Below are positions 18,402 to 26,250 of a DNA stretch of 39,049 nucleotides, in pieces. Where the stretch lies: contig VGMU01000020.1 of the NCBI GenBank assembly GCA_016866385.1, positions 1-39,049 of the forward strand. The letters are read 5' to 3'. The position numbers and the translations under genes are program-made. Under the pieces are notes generated by a model. The model worked only from the letters and a program-made list of their open reading frames with translations. It was not told the DNA's origin and ran no database searches. How positions within the stretch are numbered: the stretch's first letter is position 1; every line of letters starts with the position of its first letter. The stretch comes from Bacteroidota bacterium (GTDB lineage Bacteria > Bacteroidota > Bacteroidia > Cytophagales > Cyclobacteriaceae).

Positions 18402-19097
18402 ATGCTTTTACAAATCTCTAATTTGGATACCTTATCTTCTGTTTCTATTTCAGAAACACCTGTAGCAGAAACGCCTGCAGTTACTATTGGATTGCTAGAC
18501 CTTTTGCTCAAAGGAGGTTTCATGATGATTCCCCTGTACCTCCTATTTATTTTGGCGATCTTTATCTTTATTCAAAAGCTCTTGGTGATAAAAAGAGCTT
18601 CCAAAACTCCTGCCCACCTCTTGGATCAAGTGAAGGTATTGGTGCAAACAGGTCAAGTAGAAAAAGCAAAAATGCTTTGTACAGGCGAGAATACCCCTGT
18701 AGCCAATATGATAAGGAAAGGGATAGATCGGATTGGTTCACCTTTGAAAAATATTGAAGTGGCCATAGAGAATGTAGGAAAGTTGGAAATTTATAAGCTT
18801 GAAAAAAACCTTGGAATATTGGCCACGGTGTCTGGTGCAGCCCCCATGATTGGATTTTTAGGAACAGTAACAGGTATGATACAGGCATTTATTTCTATTG
18901 CTCAGGAAGACGGGATGGTGTCTCCCAAATTGCTTTCTTCAGGTATTTATGAAGCCATGATTACTACCGCTGCGGGTTTGGTTGTAGGTATTATTGCCTA
19001 TTTAGGCTACAATTATCTCGTTACTCAGGTATCGAAGCTTATTCACCACATGGAGTACACCACCATTGAATTTATTGACTTACTTCAAGAAAAATAA
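18402..19097 (+). CDS. MotA/TolQ/ExbB-family proton channel protein
   Basis: ExbB/TolQ proteins form the proton-driven inner-membrane motor with ExbD/TolR. The protein shows three transmembrane helices: GGFMMIPLYLLFILAIFIFIQ, then the pair GILATVSGAAPMIGFLGTVTGMI and MITTAAGLVVGIIAYLGYNYLV. The conserved APxIGFLGTVxGMI and ITTAxGLxVxI blocks identify the family. An in-frame ATG at 18378 would give a 239-residue form overlapping the SPOR gene by 19 bases; I prefer ATG 18402 (231 residues, five bases after that gene). The exbD/tolR-like gene follows after two bases. Assignment to Tol or Ton is not decided by sequence. Confidence 0.92.
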   Translation: MLLQISNLDTLSSVSISETPVAETPAVTIGLLDLLLKGGFMMIPLYLLFILAIFIFIQKLLVIKRASKTPAHLLDQVKVLVQTGQVEKAKMLCTGENTPVANMIRKGIDRIGSPLKNIEVAIENVGKLEIYKLEKNLGILATVSGAAPMIGFLGTVTGMIQAFISIAQEDGMVSPKLLSSGIYEAMITTAAGLVVGIIAYLGYNYLVTQVSKLIHHMEYTTIEFIDLLQEK

Positions 19098-19099
19098 AA

Positions 19100-19492
19100 A
19101 TGGGCTTGCAGCAGAAAAATAAAATAGATGCCTCTTTTAGCATGTCTTCCATGACAGACATTATTTTTTTACTGCTTATATTTTTTATGCTCACTTCTTC
19201 ATTTATTACCCCCTCAGGATTGTCTGTGAATTTACCTTCAAGCGAGACTTCAGACATTGTAATGCAGGAAGTTACGGTAACGGTTACCAAGGATTTACAA
19301 TTCTCAGTAAATGATCAATTAGTTAGTAGAGAACGGTTAAAATCTGTTTTAAGCCCATTATTGCAAGGTAAAAATGGGCAGGTGGTGCTTCATCTCGACA
19401 AGGAAGTTCCTGTAGAATATGTAGTTGAAATTGGAGGTATTGCTGCCAATTTGGGTGCAAATGTGTCTATTGCCACAAAGCCTATCGACTGA
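19100..19492 (+). CDS. ExbD/TolR-family biopolymer transport protein
   Basis: The 130-residue protein has a short cytoplasmic N terminus and one transmembrane helix containing the family block SMSSMTDIIFLLLIFFMLTSSFI. The Asp in MTDIIF is the proton-carrying residue of ExbD/TolR. It is followed by the periplasmic domain, with SVNLPSSE and a C-terminal VEIGGIAANLGANVSIATKP. Length and architecture are normal. It sits two bases after exbB/tolQ, and its TGA overlaps the ATG of the next gene (TGATG), so translation is coupled. Confidence 0.93.
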   Translation: MGLQQKNKIDASFSMSSMTDIIFLLLIFFMLTSSFITPSGLSVNLPSSETSDIVMQEVTVTVTKDLQFSVNDQLVSRERLKSVLSPLLQGKNGQVVLHLDKEVPVEYVVEIGGIAANLGANVSIATKPID

Positions 19493-20304
19493 TGCAAATT
19501 TCTCATACATCTCAGGAGGAAAAGAAAAGCACTCAAAAATCAGTGCTTATCACCTTGCTTATCAATTTATTACTATTCATAGGATTTTATTTTATTGTTG
19601 TTTGGAAGCAAGCCATTCCTCCTAAACCTACCTACGGGATTGAATTAAATCTTGGTTTTGCAGACCTAGGTGCCGGAGCAAATCAAGAGAGCAATGCTTC
19701 AGTGCCCAATTCCTCCCAAGTTTCTGCTTCAAATGCTGAAGTAGAGGTAGCTCAAACATCTACTGAAACAAAGCCTAATAAAATCCAAGCAGTAACCAAC
19801 CAGGCTTCTCCAATCAAGGGCGAAACAGTAAATACCAATTCCTCTACATCTAATAAATTGCCTCAAGAATCCAGTACCCCAAAGAATGTAGAACAACCCA
19901 AAGTGGATCAAAGAGCCATTTTTGGAGCCGGTGGGAATCAGGGAAAAAATAGTAGTTCCTCTTCCGGCGGTAATACCGGTTCCTCCAATGGTGATGGAGT
20001 GCAAGGGACTGGCCAAGGTACTGGTGGTGCTGGGTATAGTTTGGACTTAGCAGGATGGGATTTTGCTTCTCGTCCAAGTATTTCAGACCGCGTTTCTACT
20101 CGAAATGGCCGGATTGTATTTAAGATTACGGTTGACAATTCAGGTAAAGTAAGTCAGGCCATTCCTTTGGAGTACAATGTTTCCAATGAGGTACTAAACT
20201 ATTACCGTCAAGTGGTCAACCAACTGAGCTTTAAGAAAGCTGGACAAAACGATTCTGCCGAATTTTCTACAGGAAAAATCACTTTTGTTATTCAAGTGAA
20301 TTGA
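19492..20304 (+). CDS. TonB/TolA-like energy transducer
   Basis: This 270-residue protein fits the third component of a Ton/Tol system. A cytoplasmic N terminus of about 17 residues precedes one transmembrane helix (VLITLLINLLLFIGFYFIVVW). A long low-complexity linker rich in Ser, Asn, Thr, Gln and Gly follows (about 55-185, with a NSSSSSGGNTGSSNGDG stretch). The C-terminal domain of about 75 residues (GRIVFKITVDNSGKVSQAIP, then YYRQVVNQLSFKK) has the TonB/TolA C-terminal pattern. The linker is Ser/Gly/Asn-rich instead of the usual Pro-Lys/Pro-Glu. It is coupled to exbD/tolR by a one-base overlap, and folC follows two bases after its stop. Confidence 0.82.
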   Translation: MQISHTSQEEKKSTQKSVLITLLINLLLFIGFYFIVVWKQAIPPKPTYGIELNLGFADLGAGANQESNASVPNSSQVSASNAEVEVAQTSTETKPNKIQAVTNQASPIKGETVNTNSSTSNKLPQESSTPKNVEQPKVDQRAIFGAGGNQGKNSSSSSGGNTGSSNGDGVQGTGQGTGGAGYSLDLAGWDFASRPSISDRVSTRNGRIVFKITVDNSGKVSQAIPLEYNVSNEVLNYYRQVVNQLSFKKAGQNDSAEFSTGKITFVIQVN

Positions 20305-20306
20305 GG

Positions 20307-21602
20307 ATGACTTACCAGGAGACACTGGATTTTTTGTATGGATCACTGCCCATGTTTCAGCGGATTGGCGCAGCTGCATTTAAAAAGGATCTTAGCAATA
20401 CGCTGGCACTTTGTGCTCAAGTAGGAAATCCACAACAACGATTTAAGTCTATACATGTTGGGGGGACTAATGGCAAAGGAAGTACCTCACACGCATTGGC
20501 TTCTATTTTACAATCTTCAGGGTATAAAACGGGTCTTTATACCTCTCCACACCTCAAATCCTTTACCGAGCGAATTCGAATAAATGGAAAAGAAATTACT
20601 GAAGAGGCGGTGGTTGATTTTGTAAAAAGCAATAAAGCATTTTTAGAGGAACTTAGTCCTAGTTTTTTTGAAATGACTGTAGGCTTAGCCTTTTGGTATT
20701 TTGCTATGCAAAAGGTAGATATCGCCGTAATCGAGGTGGGAATGGGTGGAAGGCTAGACAGCACCAATGTAATTACTCCTGAGCTTAGTATTATTACCAA
20801 TATTGGCTTAGACCATACTCAATTCTTGGGAGATACCTTACCTGCCATCGCAGGAGAAAAGGCAGGAATTATTAAAGAAAAGGTTCCTGTGGTGATCTCT
20901 CACTTCCAGGCGGAAATCGCCGAAGTATTTGAACGTAAGGCTAAGCAAGTGCATGCGGATCTTATTTTTGCAGACCAGCATTGGAAAATTGATTTTGTAG
21001 AAGGATCTGAGAATAATTTCAACCTGAGGAAATATCTTGTAACTCACCACGATACACAACAAGAGTTTTCTTTTGGTCTTGGGGGTAATTACCAACGATA
21101 TAATTTACCTGGGATTTTAGAAGCAGTTATCCAACTTAGGCGCTTGGGTTGGGACATCCCTGAACAAGCAGTAAGAGAAGGATTGCTTCAAGTGGCAAAA
21201 CAAACAGGCCTTAAGGGAAGGTGGCAAATCCTGCAACACCAACCTTTATTGGTGGCCGATACCGCACACAACGAAGCAGGCATTCGGGAAGTTGTGAATC
21301 AACTAGCTTCCCTAAGATATTCACAGCTTTGGATGGTCATCGGTATGGTTCAAGATAAGGACATCACTGCCATGCTTGAGCTTCTCCCTAAAAATGCGTC
21401 CTATGTGTTTTGCCAAGCGAATATTCCCCGTGCGTTGGAGGCTACCGAATTAGCAGAAAAAGCAAGTTCTCATGGTCTTAGGGGTCTTGTCATCCCAGAT
21501 GTTGGAGAAGCGCTTGCTTTTGCAAAGAAAAATGCTGGCTCAAATGACTTGATTTTTATTGGAGGAAGTACTTTTGTAGTCGCAGAAATAGACAAGCTGT
21601 AA
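20307..21602 (+). CDS. folC: Bifunctional folylpolyglutamate synthase/dihydrofolate synthase
   Basis: FolC adds glutamate to dihydropteroate and extends folate polyglutamate tails, using ATP. The P-loop is GTNGKGS (residues 53-59), followed by YTSPHLKSFTERIRINGKEI, and then VIEVGMGGRLDSTNV and NIGLDHTQFLGDT, all classic for the family. The C-terminal domain includes ADTAHNEAGI, the counterpart of the usual DGAHNP. I chose ATG 20307 (431 residues) over an upstream TTG at 20301. It lies two bases after the TonB-like gene, and its TAA overlaps the trmB ATG by one base. It is a housekeeping gene riding in the same operon. Confidence 0.95.
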   Translation: MTYQETLDFLYGSLPMFQRIGAAAFKKDLSNTLALCAQVGNPQQRFKSIHVGGTNGKGSTSHALASILQSSGYKTGLYTSPHLKSFTERIRINGKEITEEAVVDFVKSNKAFLEELSPSFFEMTVGLAFWYFAMQKVDIAVIEVGMGGRLDSTNVITPELSIITNIGLDHTQFLGDTLPAIAGEKAGIIKEKVPVVISHFQAEIAEVFERKAKQVHADLIFADQHWKIDFVEGSENNFNLRKYLVTHHDTQQEFSFGLGGNYQRYNLPGILEAVIQLRRLGWDIPEQAVREGLLQVAKQTGLKGRWQILQHQPLLVADTAHNEAGIREVVNQLASLRYSQLWMVIGMVQDKDITAMLELLPKNASYVFCQANIPRALEATELAEKASSHGLRGLVIPDVGEALAFAKKNAGSNDLIFIGGSTFVVAEIDKL

Positions 21603-22261
21603 TGAGTAGAAAGAAACTTGTTCGCTTCGCGCAAAACGAAGCCAATCCCAATGTGATCCAGGCAGGTAAACCAATTTTTGATCAGATTAAGGGAAAATGG
21701 AATGAAGTGCAGTTTGGCAATCTCCATCCTATCGTGGTGGAATTGGCATGTGGAAGGGGGGAATTTACTTTGGGGCTAGGTAGGGCCTATTCTGAAAAAA
21801 ATTTTATTGGAGTAGATATCAAAGGGAGTAGAATTTGGAAGGGAAGTTCTACCGCAAGTAAGGAAGGATTGCAACATATTGCTTTTTTAAGGACCCAAAT
21901 TCAGCAATTGGATTCTTTTTTTGCAGGTGGAGAAATCTCAGAACTCTGGATAACTTTTCCCGACCCCTTTCCTAGGGATGGAGATGAAAAGAGGCGTTTG
22001 ACCTCTACAAAATTTTTAGAGATGTATAAAAACCTCTTAAAACCAGGAGGAAATATCCATTTTAAAACCGACAATACAGGGCTGTTTGACTTTACGCTGG
22101 AACTAGTTCAGTCTAGACAAGATACCGTGATTCATGCCGTTACCTCTGACTTTTACCAAAGTGATTACCGAGAGGACCATCTTGGAATTCAGACCCGCTA
22201 CGAGAAAATTTTTTCAGAAAAGGGAGAAAAAATCAAGTACCTAAAGTTTTCTTTTAGGTGA
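21602..22261 (+). CDS. trmB: tRNA (guanine-N7)-methyltransferase
   Basis: TrmB methylates G46 in the variable loop of many tRNAs using S-adenosylmethionine. The 219-residue protein shows the SAM-binding motif VVELACGRGEFTLGLG (about 46-61), FIGVDIKGSRIW, and the TrmB signature LWITFPDPFPRDGDEKRR. The C-terminal YEKIFSEKGEKIKYLKFSF is also typical. Its ATG shares one base with the folC stop codon (TAATG). Its 3' end overlaps the convergent 3-hydroxyacyl-CoA dehydrogenase gene by eight bases, with no hairpin terminator visible. Confidence 0.94.
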   Translation: MSRKKLVRFAQNEANPNVIQAGKPIFDQIKGKWNEVQFGNLHPIVVELACGRGEFTLGLGRAYSEKNFIGVDIKGSRIWKGSSTASKEGLQHIAFLRTQIQQLDSFFAGGEISELWITFPDPFPRDGDEKRRLTSTKFLEMYKNLLKPGGNIHFKTDNTGLFDFTLELVQSRQDTVIHAVTSDFYQSDYREDHLGIQTRYEKIFSEKGEKIKYLKFSFR

Positions 22262-23132
22262 TAAATTCTGGATTTCTATAGTTAGGCTGAGGGTAGGTGT
22301 AAAACCCTTCTCCTGTCTTTTCTCCTAGCTTACCTTGATCTATGTAGGTCTTCAACAGCTTGGCAAAGGCCTGTGAGGCTGCATCAGGCATACTGTGGGT
22401 TACGTGCCAAGCCGTATCTAATCCAATGGAATCTAGAATTCCAAAAGGACCCATGGGCATATGAAAGTTGACCATCCAGGATTTGTCGATGTCTTCTATA
22501 CTCGCCACCTCTTTGGTAAGTAATTTTCCAGCTGCCCCTATCAGAGCCATAAGCATGGTGTTAAATATATATCCAGGATGTTCCTTTTTAACGACTACGG
22601 GGACCTGATTAAGTTTTCTACCAAGCTCTTCCAGCATAGGAATCATGGCAGGATCTGTATCTGCATGAGGCATGATATCCACTACTCGGGAATAAAAGAC
22701 ATCATGAAAATGGAAGGCGCAGAACTGCTTGGGTCTGCCACTTTCTTGGGCAAATTGAGAGGAGAGTAAGTAGGAGGTATTGGTTGTAAACCAAGTATGA
22801 TCTGGAGCTAATTTTCCTACCTGGGTCCAAACCTGTTTTTTTATTTCAACTTCTTCAGTCACGCTCTCACTTACCAAATCGGCCCCTTCAAGGGCTGTCT
22901 TGAGGTCAAGGGTATGGGAAATTCGTTGGAGGATAGAAGGGAGCTGATTTTCAGCAAGGATTCCTGTCTTTACCAATTGCTGAAGAATTTTCTTCATGGT
23001 AAGAAGGGATTGATCCAATGCTTTATGGTGGATATCGTAAACCGTTACAGAATAGCCAGATATGGAGGATTGTAGTGCTATTCTTGAACCTAAGGTTCCT
23101 GCTCCAAGGATACAAAGTTTGTGAAGAGTCAT
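22254..23132 (-). CDS. 3-hydroxyacyl-CoA dehydrogenase (divergent active-site loop)
   Basis: The 292-residue protein has the two-domain 3-hydroxyacyl-CoA dehydrogenase fold, which oxidises L-3-hydroxyacyl-CoA with NAD+ in beta-oxidation. The NAD-binding glycine loop is GAGTLGSRIA (residues 10-19), followed by the acidic end of strand 2 (VYDIHHKA). TTNTSYLLSSQF matches the family SNTS block. The catalytic His is likely His141 in AFHFHDVFYSRVVDIMPH, but the usual HFFNPVPVMKLVE is rewritten: the NPxP turn is gone and the partner Glu appears as Asp152. The C-terminal dimerisation domain has PMGPFGILDSIGLDTAWHV and GEKTGEGFYTY. It is the last gene of the minus-strand catabolic unit, four bases after the kinase gene. 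Confidence 0.85.
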   Translation of the reverse strand: MTLHKLCILGAGTLGSRIALQSSISGYSVTVYDIHHKALDQSLLTMKKILQQLVKTGILAENQLPSILQRISHTLDLKTALEGADLVSESVTEEVEIKKQVWTQVGKLAPDHTWFTTNTSYLLSSQFAQESGRPKQFCAFHFHDVFYSRVVDIMPHADTDPAMIPMLEELGRKLNQVPVVVKKEHPGYIFNTMLMALIGAAGKLLTKEVASIEDIDKSWMVNFHMPMGPFGILDSIGLDTAWHVTHSMPDAASQAFAKLLKTYIDQGKLGEKTGEGFYTYPQPNYRNPEFIT

Positions 23133-23136
23133 GGAC

Positions 23137-24165
23137 TTAAATTTTTTCTGAGTGAATACTTTGAAGTGCTTTTTTTCCTGCAGCTTCTACCACCAAAATC
23201 AACTTGGCAAAGCGATGGTCGGAAGCAAATCCTTGAGAAAATCGTTTATAAATTTGTTGTGCGATTGCCGCAACTTTAAATAGTCCAAAGGCATAGTAAA
23301 AGATCATATTCTCCTGTTTCAATTTGCTTTTGGAGAAATAATAATCAATCAATTGCGCTCTGCTGAAATTACCTGGAAGGAAGCTTAAATTAAATTGTTT
23401 CAAAAGGGTGGGATCCTCCGCTTCAGCCCAATACGCCAAGGTAGTTCCTAAATCCATCAAGGGATTCCCCACGGTAGCCATTTCCCAATCTAAAACTGAA
23501 TGCAGACATGTAGGGTCCTTCAGCGCTAGCACTAGGTTATCGTATTTGTAATCGTTATGGATAAATGCAAGGGGCTCTTCTTTCGGAAAATGAGACGACA
23601 GCCAGGAAGCGGTTTCTTCAAGTTCTGGAAGTTCGTGGGTTTTAGCTCTTTGGTACCTATCTGTCCAGCCCAGAACTTGCCTTTGGGTATAACCTTCAGG
23701 CTTTCCTAAATCAATTAATCCGGAATGATGTAACTCCAAATGATGAAGTTCTAACAACCCCTCTACTGCATTTTTTGAAAGTTGAGAAAATTCTTTGGCT
23801 CCAAAATGTAAGCCATCTGGAATTTTTGTCCGCAAAATATATCCCTCTACGTATTCCATTACAAAAAAAGGAGCCCCAAAAACATCTTCTTCCTCGCAAA
23901 GCAACAAGGGGCTGGGACTTTTAGTATATCCTGCCTTTTTGAGGCTGCTTAAGACCTGAAACTCCCTACTCATGTCGTGTGCTTTGGCGATTTTTTCTCC
24001 AAAGGGGGGTCGCCTTAGAATCATCCTCTGATCAGGCGTTTCTACTAGAAAACTTAAATTGGAATACCCACCTAGAAGTTGGCTTACTTTTATTTTTCCA
24101 GATGGATAGCCAAAAGCTTCCTCCAGATAGAAGAGGAGGGAATCAAAATTCAATTCCCTATTCAT
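23137..24165 (-). CDS. APH-fold phosphotransferase, ACAD10/11-kinase-like
   Basis: This 342-residue protein has the aminoglycoside-phosphotransferase kinase fold. Visible motifs are the glycine-rich N-lobe GGYSNLSF (32-39), the block MILRRPPFGEKIAKAHDMSREF, the catalytic loop IHNDYKYDNLV with Asp205 and Asn210, and the magnesium motif VLDWEMATVGNPLMDLGT with Asp226. The RRPPxG...AHDxxREF and DWExxxxGxPxxDL blocks resemble the kinase half of animal ACAD10/ACAD11 and bacterial LvaA, which phosphorylate 4-hydroxyacyl-CoAs. Antibiotic resistance is therefore unlikely. Its ATG overlaps the TGA of the upstream acyl-CoA dehydrogenase gene (ATGA), so the two are translationally coupled, matching their fusion in animals. 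The substrate remains inference. Confidence 0.85.
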   Translation of the reverse strand: MNRELNFDSLLFYLEEAFGYPSGKIKVSQLLGGYSNLSFLVETPDQRMILRRPPFGEKIAKAHDMSREFQVLSSLKKAGYTKSPSPLLLCEEEDVFGAPFFVMEYVEGYILRTKIPDGLHFGAKEFSQLSKNAVEGLLELHHLELHHSGLIDLGKPEGYTQRQVLGWTDRYQRAKTHELPELEETASWLSSHFPKEEPLAFIHNDYKYDNLVLALKDPTCLHSVLDWEMATVGNPLMDLGTTLAYWAEAEDPTLLKQFNLSFLPGNFSRAQLIDYYFSKSKLKQENMIFYYAFGLFKVAAIAQQIYKRFSQGFASDHRFAKLILVVEAAGKKALQSIHSEKI

Positions 24166-25370
24166 TTTTTACTGTAGTTTGCTAAAATACTTCTTGCTAA
24201 GGCGGATTTATGGACTTCATCCGGGCCATCATAGATTTGCGCTCCCCGTTCGTGGCGGTACCAAAAAGAAAGAAGAGTGTCGTCGGTGATTCCCAAAGCC
24301 CCATGAACCTGAATGGCTCTATTAATCACTTTCATCAACACTTCCGCTACGTAAAATTTGATGGTTGAAATGTCATCTTTCACTGCTTTTGCTCCCAATT
24401 CTTCCATCTTTCTGGCGGTATCCATGACCATCAGTCGGCTGGCTTTGATTTCTGCCCGACCTTCGGCGATCCAATGCTGTATGGTTTGCTTTTCTGCTAG
24501 GCTTTTGCCTGGATCGAGGTCCCGCGACACTGCTCTACGACACATAAGATCGAAAGCCCGTTCGCAAATCCCAATCCACCGCATGCAATGGTGGATTCTG
24601 CCTGGCCCCAATCTCGCTTGAGCCAAAGCAAATCCTTGTCCTTCCTGACCAATTCTATGATTAAGGGGCACCCTGCAATTATCTAGCTTTATTTCAGCAT
24701 GTGAGAGGTAATCTTCCCCAGATTCACCCATAATTGGAATATTGCGAACGATAGTAAAGCCTGGAGTATCTGTAGGAACCAAAATCATACTTGCTTTCTG
24801 GTAGGGGGATTCTACTTCTGGATGGGTTACGGCCATTACAATGGCGAATGTAGCTCCATCTGCTGCCGTGGTAAACCATTTATGACCTGAGATGACATAT
24901 TCCTCTCCCTCTTTTCGGGCTGTAGTGGCCATATGTATAGGATTACTTCCTGCAAATTGTGGCTCTGTCATCGCAAAACATGACCTGATCTCTCCACGCT
25001 GTAAGGGTAGCAGCCATGTTGTTTTTTGGCTTTCCGATCCAAATTGATGTAGCAGTTCCATGTTGCCTATATCAGGCGCAGCACAGTTGCATACAAAGTG
25101 ACCCATGGGACTTTGTCCTAGAATTTCTGATACTTGGGCAAATTGAACCAAGGAAAGACCTAGTCCCCCTTCTTCCCGAGCAAGGTGAGGGGTAAAAAGT
25201 CCTAAAGATTTTGCCTTTTCTCTTAGGACATGGAGTTGTGGAAGGAAGGATCGAAATGCTCCAGTGACTACCTGCAAGTCAATAGGAAATAGGTGTTCCT
25301 CTACAAATTTCCGGTATGTATGTAATAATTCTTGGAATTTTTCCTCTGAAATACTGTCTTTTATGATCAT
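24162..25370 (-). CDS. Acyl-CoA dehydrogenase, ACAD10/11-like
   Basis: This FAD-dependent acyl-CoA dehydrogenase is 402 residues from ATG 25370; an in-frame ATG at 25397 would add nine residues overlapping the SDR gene. Family blocks are CFAMTEPQFAGSNP (FAD/substrate loop), the following ISGHKWFTTAADGA, and VHGALGITDDTLL. Where ordinary members carry the catalytic Glu in IYEGT, this one has IYDGPDEVH with Asp381. DGPDEVH is, as I recall it, characteristic of ACAD10/ACAD11, which remove phosphate from 4-phospho-acyl-CoA to give 2-enoyl-CoA. The gene is seven bases after the SDR gene and overlaps the APH-type kinase gene by four bases. The reaction is inferred from motif plus context. Confidence 0.88.
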   Translation of the reverse strand: MIIKDSISEEKFQELLHTYRKFVEEHLFPIDLQVVTGAFRSFLPQLHVLREKAKSLGLFTPHLAREEGGLGLSLVQFAQVSEILGQSPMGHFVCNCAAPDIGNMELLHQFGSESQKTTWLLPLQRGEIRSCFAMTEPQFAGSNPIHMATTARKEGEEYVISGHKWFTTAADGATFAIVMAVTHPEVESPYQKASMILVPTDTPGFTIVRNIPIMGESGEDYLSHAEIKLDNCRVPLNHRIGQEGQGFALAQARLGPGRIHHCMRWIGICERAFDLMCRRAVSRDLDPGKSLAEKQTIQHWIAEGRAEIKASRLMVMDTARKMEELGAKAVKDDISTIKFYVAEVLMKVINRAIQVHGALGITDDTLLSFWYRHERGAQIYDGPDEVHKSALARSILANYSKK

Positions 25371-25377
25371 GGTAGTT

Positions 25378-26145
25378 TCAAATAGTATAGCCTCCATCCG
25401 CGGTAAAGATACCCCCAGTGGTGTAAGATGCCGCGCTGGAGGCTAAAAATAAGGCCATGGCACCAATCTCTTCAGGAGTTCCGGCTCTCTTTATGGCCAA
25501 TTGTTTTAAAATCATGGACATGATTTTTTCATTGGACCACAGTGCCTCTGAAAATTTAGTCTGAATTAATCCTGGACATATGGCATTTACCCTAATTTTA
25601 GAATCTCCCCATTCCTTGGCAAATACCTTGGTCAAGGAGATCAATGCTGCTTTGGAAACGGAATAAATCCCTAGGCCTTGTTCAGGGGTAAGTCCACCAA
25701 TGCTTGAAATATTGATGACCGAGGCATTTGAAGAATTTCTCAGATATGGATAGCATAGCCTGCTGAGTTCGAAGGCAGCCTTCACATTGACATTCATGAT
25801 TTTATCGAATGCCTCCAGGCTGGTTTCGTGTACTGGACCAAAAACAGGGTTTGCGGCTGCGTTGTTAACCAAAATATCTATGGTGCCGTATTTCTCTACC
25901 GTTTTGGTTACTAAAACAGGTAATTCATCCATATTGCCTACGTTGCAGGCAATTCCCACCGCCTCATATCCTTTGGATTTCAAGGTTAAAGCCAGTTCAT
26001 CTAGTTGTGCTTGTTTTCTACTACTAATAACTACTTTTGCTCCCGCTGCGGCAAACATTTCTGCAATTCCAAACCCTATTCCTTTACTTGCACCGGTAAT
26101 GATGGCTACTTTTCCATCCAATGAAAAAACTGAAGATAAATCCAT
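25378..26145 (-). CDS. SDR-family oxidoreductase, DHRS4-like
   Basis: This short-chain dehydrogenase/reductase has 255 residues from ATG 26145; a TTG eight codons upstream is less likely. The cofactor motif is TGASKGIG (17-24), the NNAA motif is at 94-97, and the catalytic set is Ser147/148 in NISSIGG with Tyr161 and Lys165 in YSVSK. VVISSRKQ after strand 2 suggests NADP(H). SSRKQ, NAAANPVFGPV, GLIQTKFSEALW and IKRAGTPEE resemble DHRS4-type carbonyl reductases. It heads the four-gene minus-strand unit and may interconvert oxo and hydroxy groups before the kinase/dehydrogenase pair acts. The exact substrate is unknown. Confidence 0.9.
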   Translation of the reverse strand: MDLSSVFSLDGKVAIITGASKGIGFGIAEMFAAAGAKVVISSRKQAQLDELALTLKSKGYEAVGIACNVGNMDELPVLVTKTVEKYGTIDILVNNAAANPVFGPVHETSLEAFDKIMNVNVKAAFELSRLCYPYLRNSSNASVINISSIGGLTPEQGLGIYSVSKAALISLTKVFAKEWGDSKIRVNAICPGLIQTKFSEALWSNEKIMSMILKQLAIKRAGTPEEIGAMALFLASSAASYTTGGIFTADGGYTI

Positions 26146-26176
26146 ACGTTTGGGGTTATATTTATTCAAAAGATAG

Positions 26177-26184
26177 CAAAAATA
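26177..26184 (-). promoter_or_regulatory. -7 element for the SDR-ACAD-kinase-HADH unit
   Basis: On the minus strand this reads TATTTTTG, a full match to TAnnTTTG, about 32 bases before the chosen SDR start. No clear TTG lies at the -33 position. Its placement supports starting the SDR at ATG 26145, not the upstream TTG. Confidence 0.45.
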
Positions 26185-26250
26185 AGCCTTAGCCAGGTAT
26201 CTTATTATTTCTAAATTTTTCTCTGATTTTACTTGAAGAATTCTGATCCT

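Noticed and set aside
20537..20800. Antisense open frames over folC and over many other genes
   Set aside because: They lie opposite well-conserved coding sequence, have no recognisable domains and no promoter or start context.
23137..24165. Aminoglycoside resistance gene
   Set aside because: The fold matches, but the motifs and coupling to an acyl-CoA dehydrogenase point to an ACAD10/11-type metabolic kinase.
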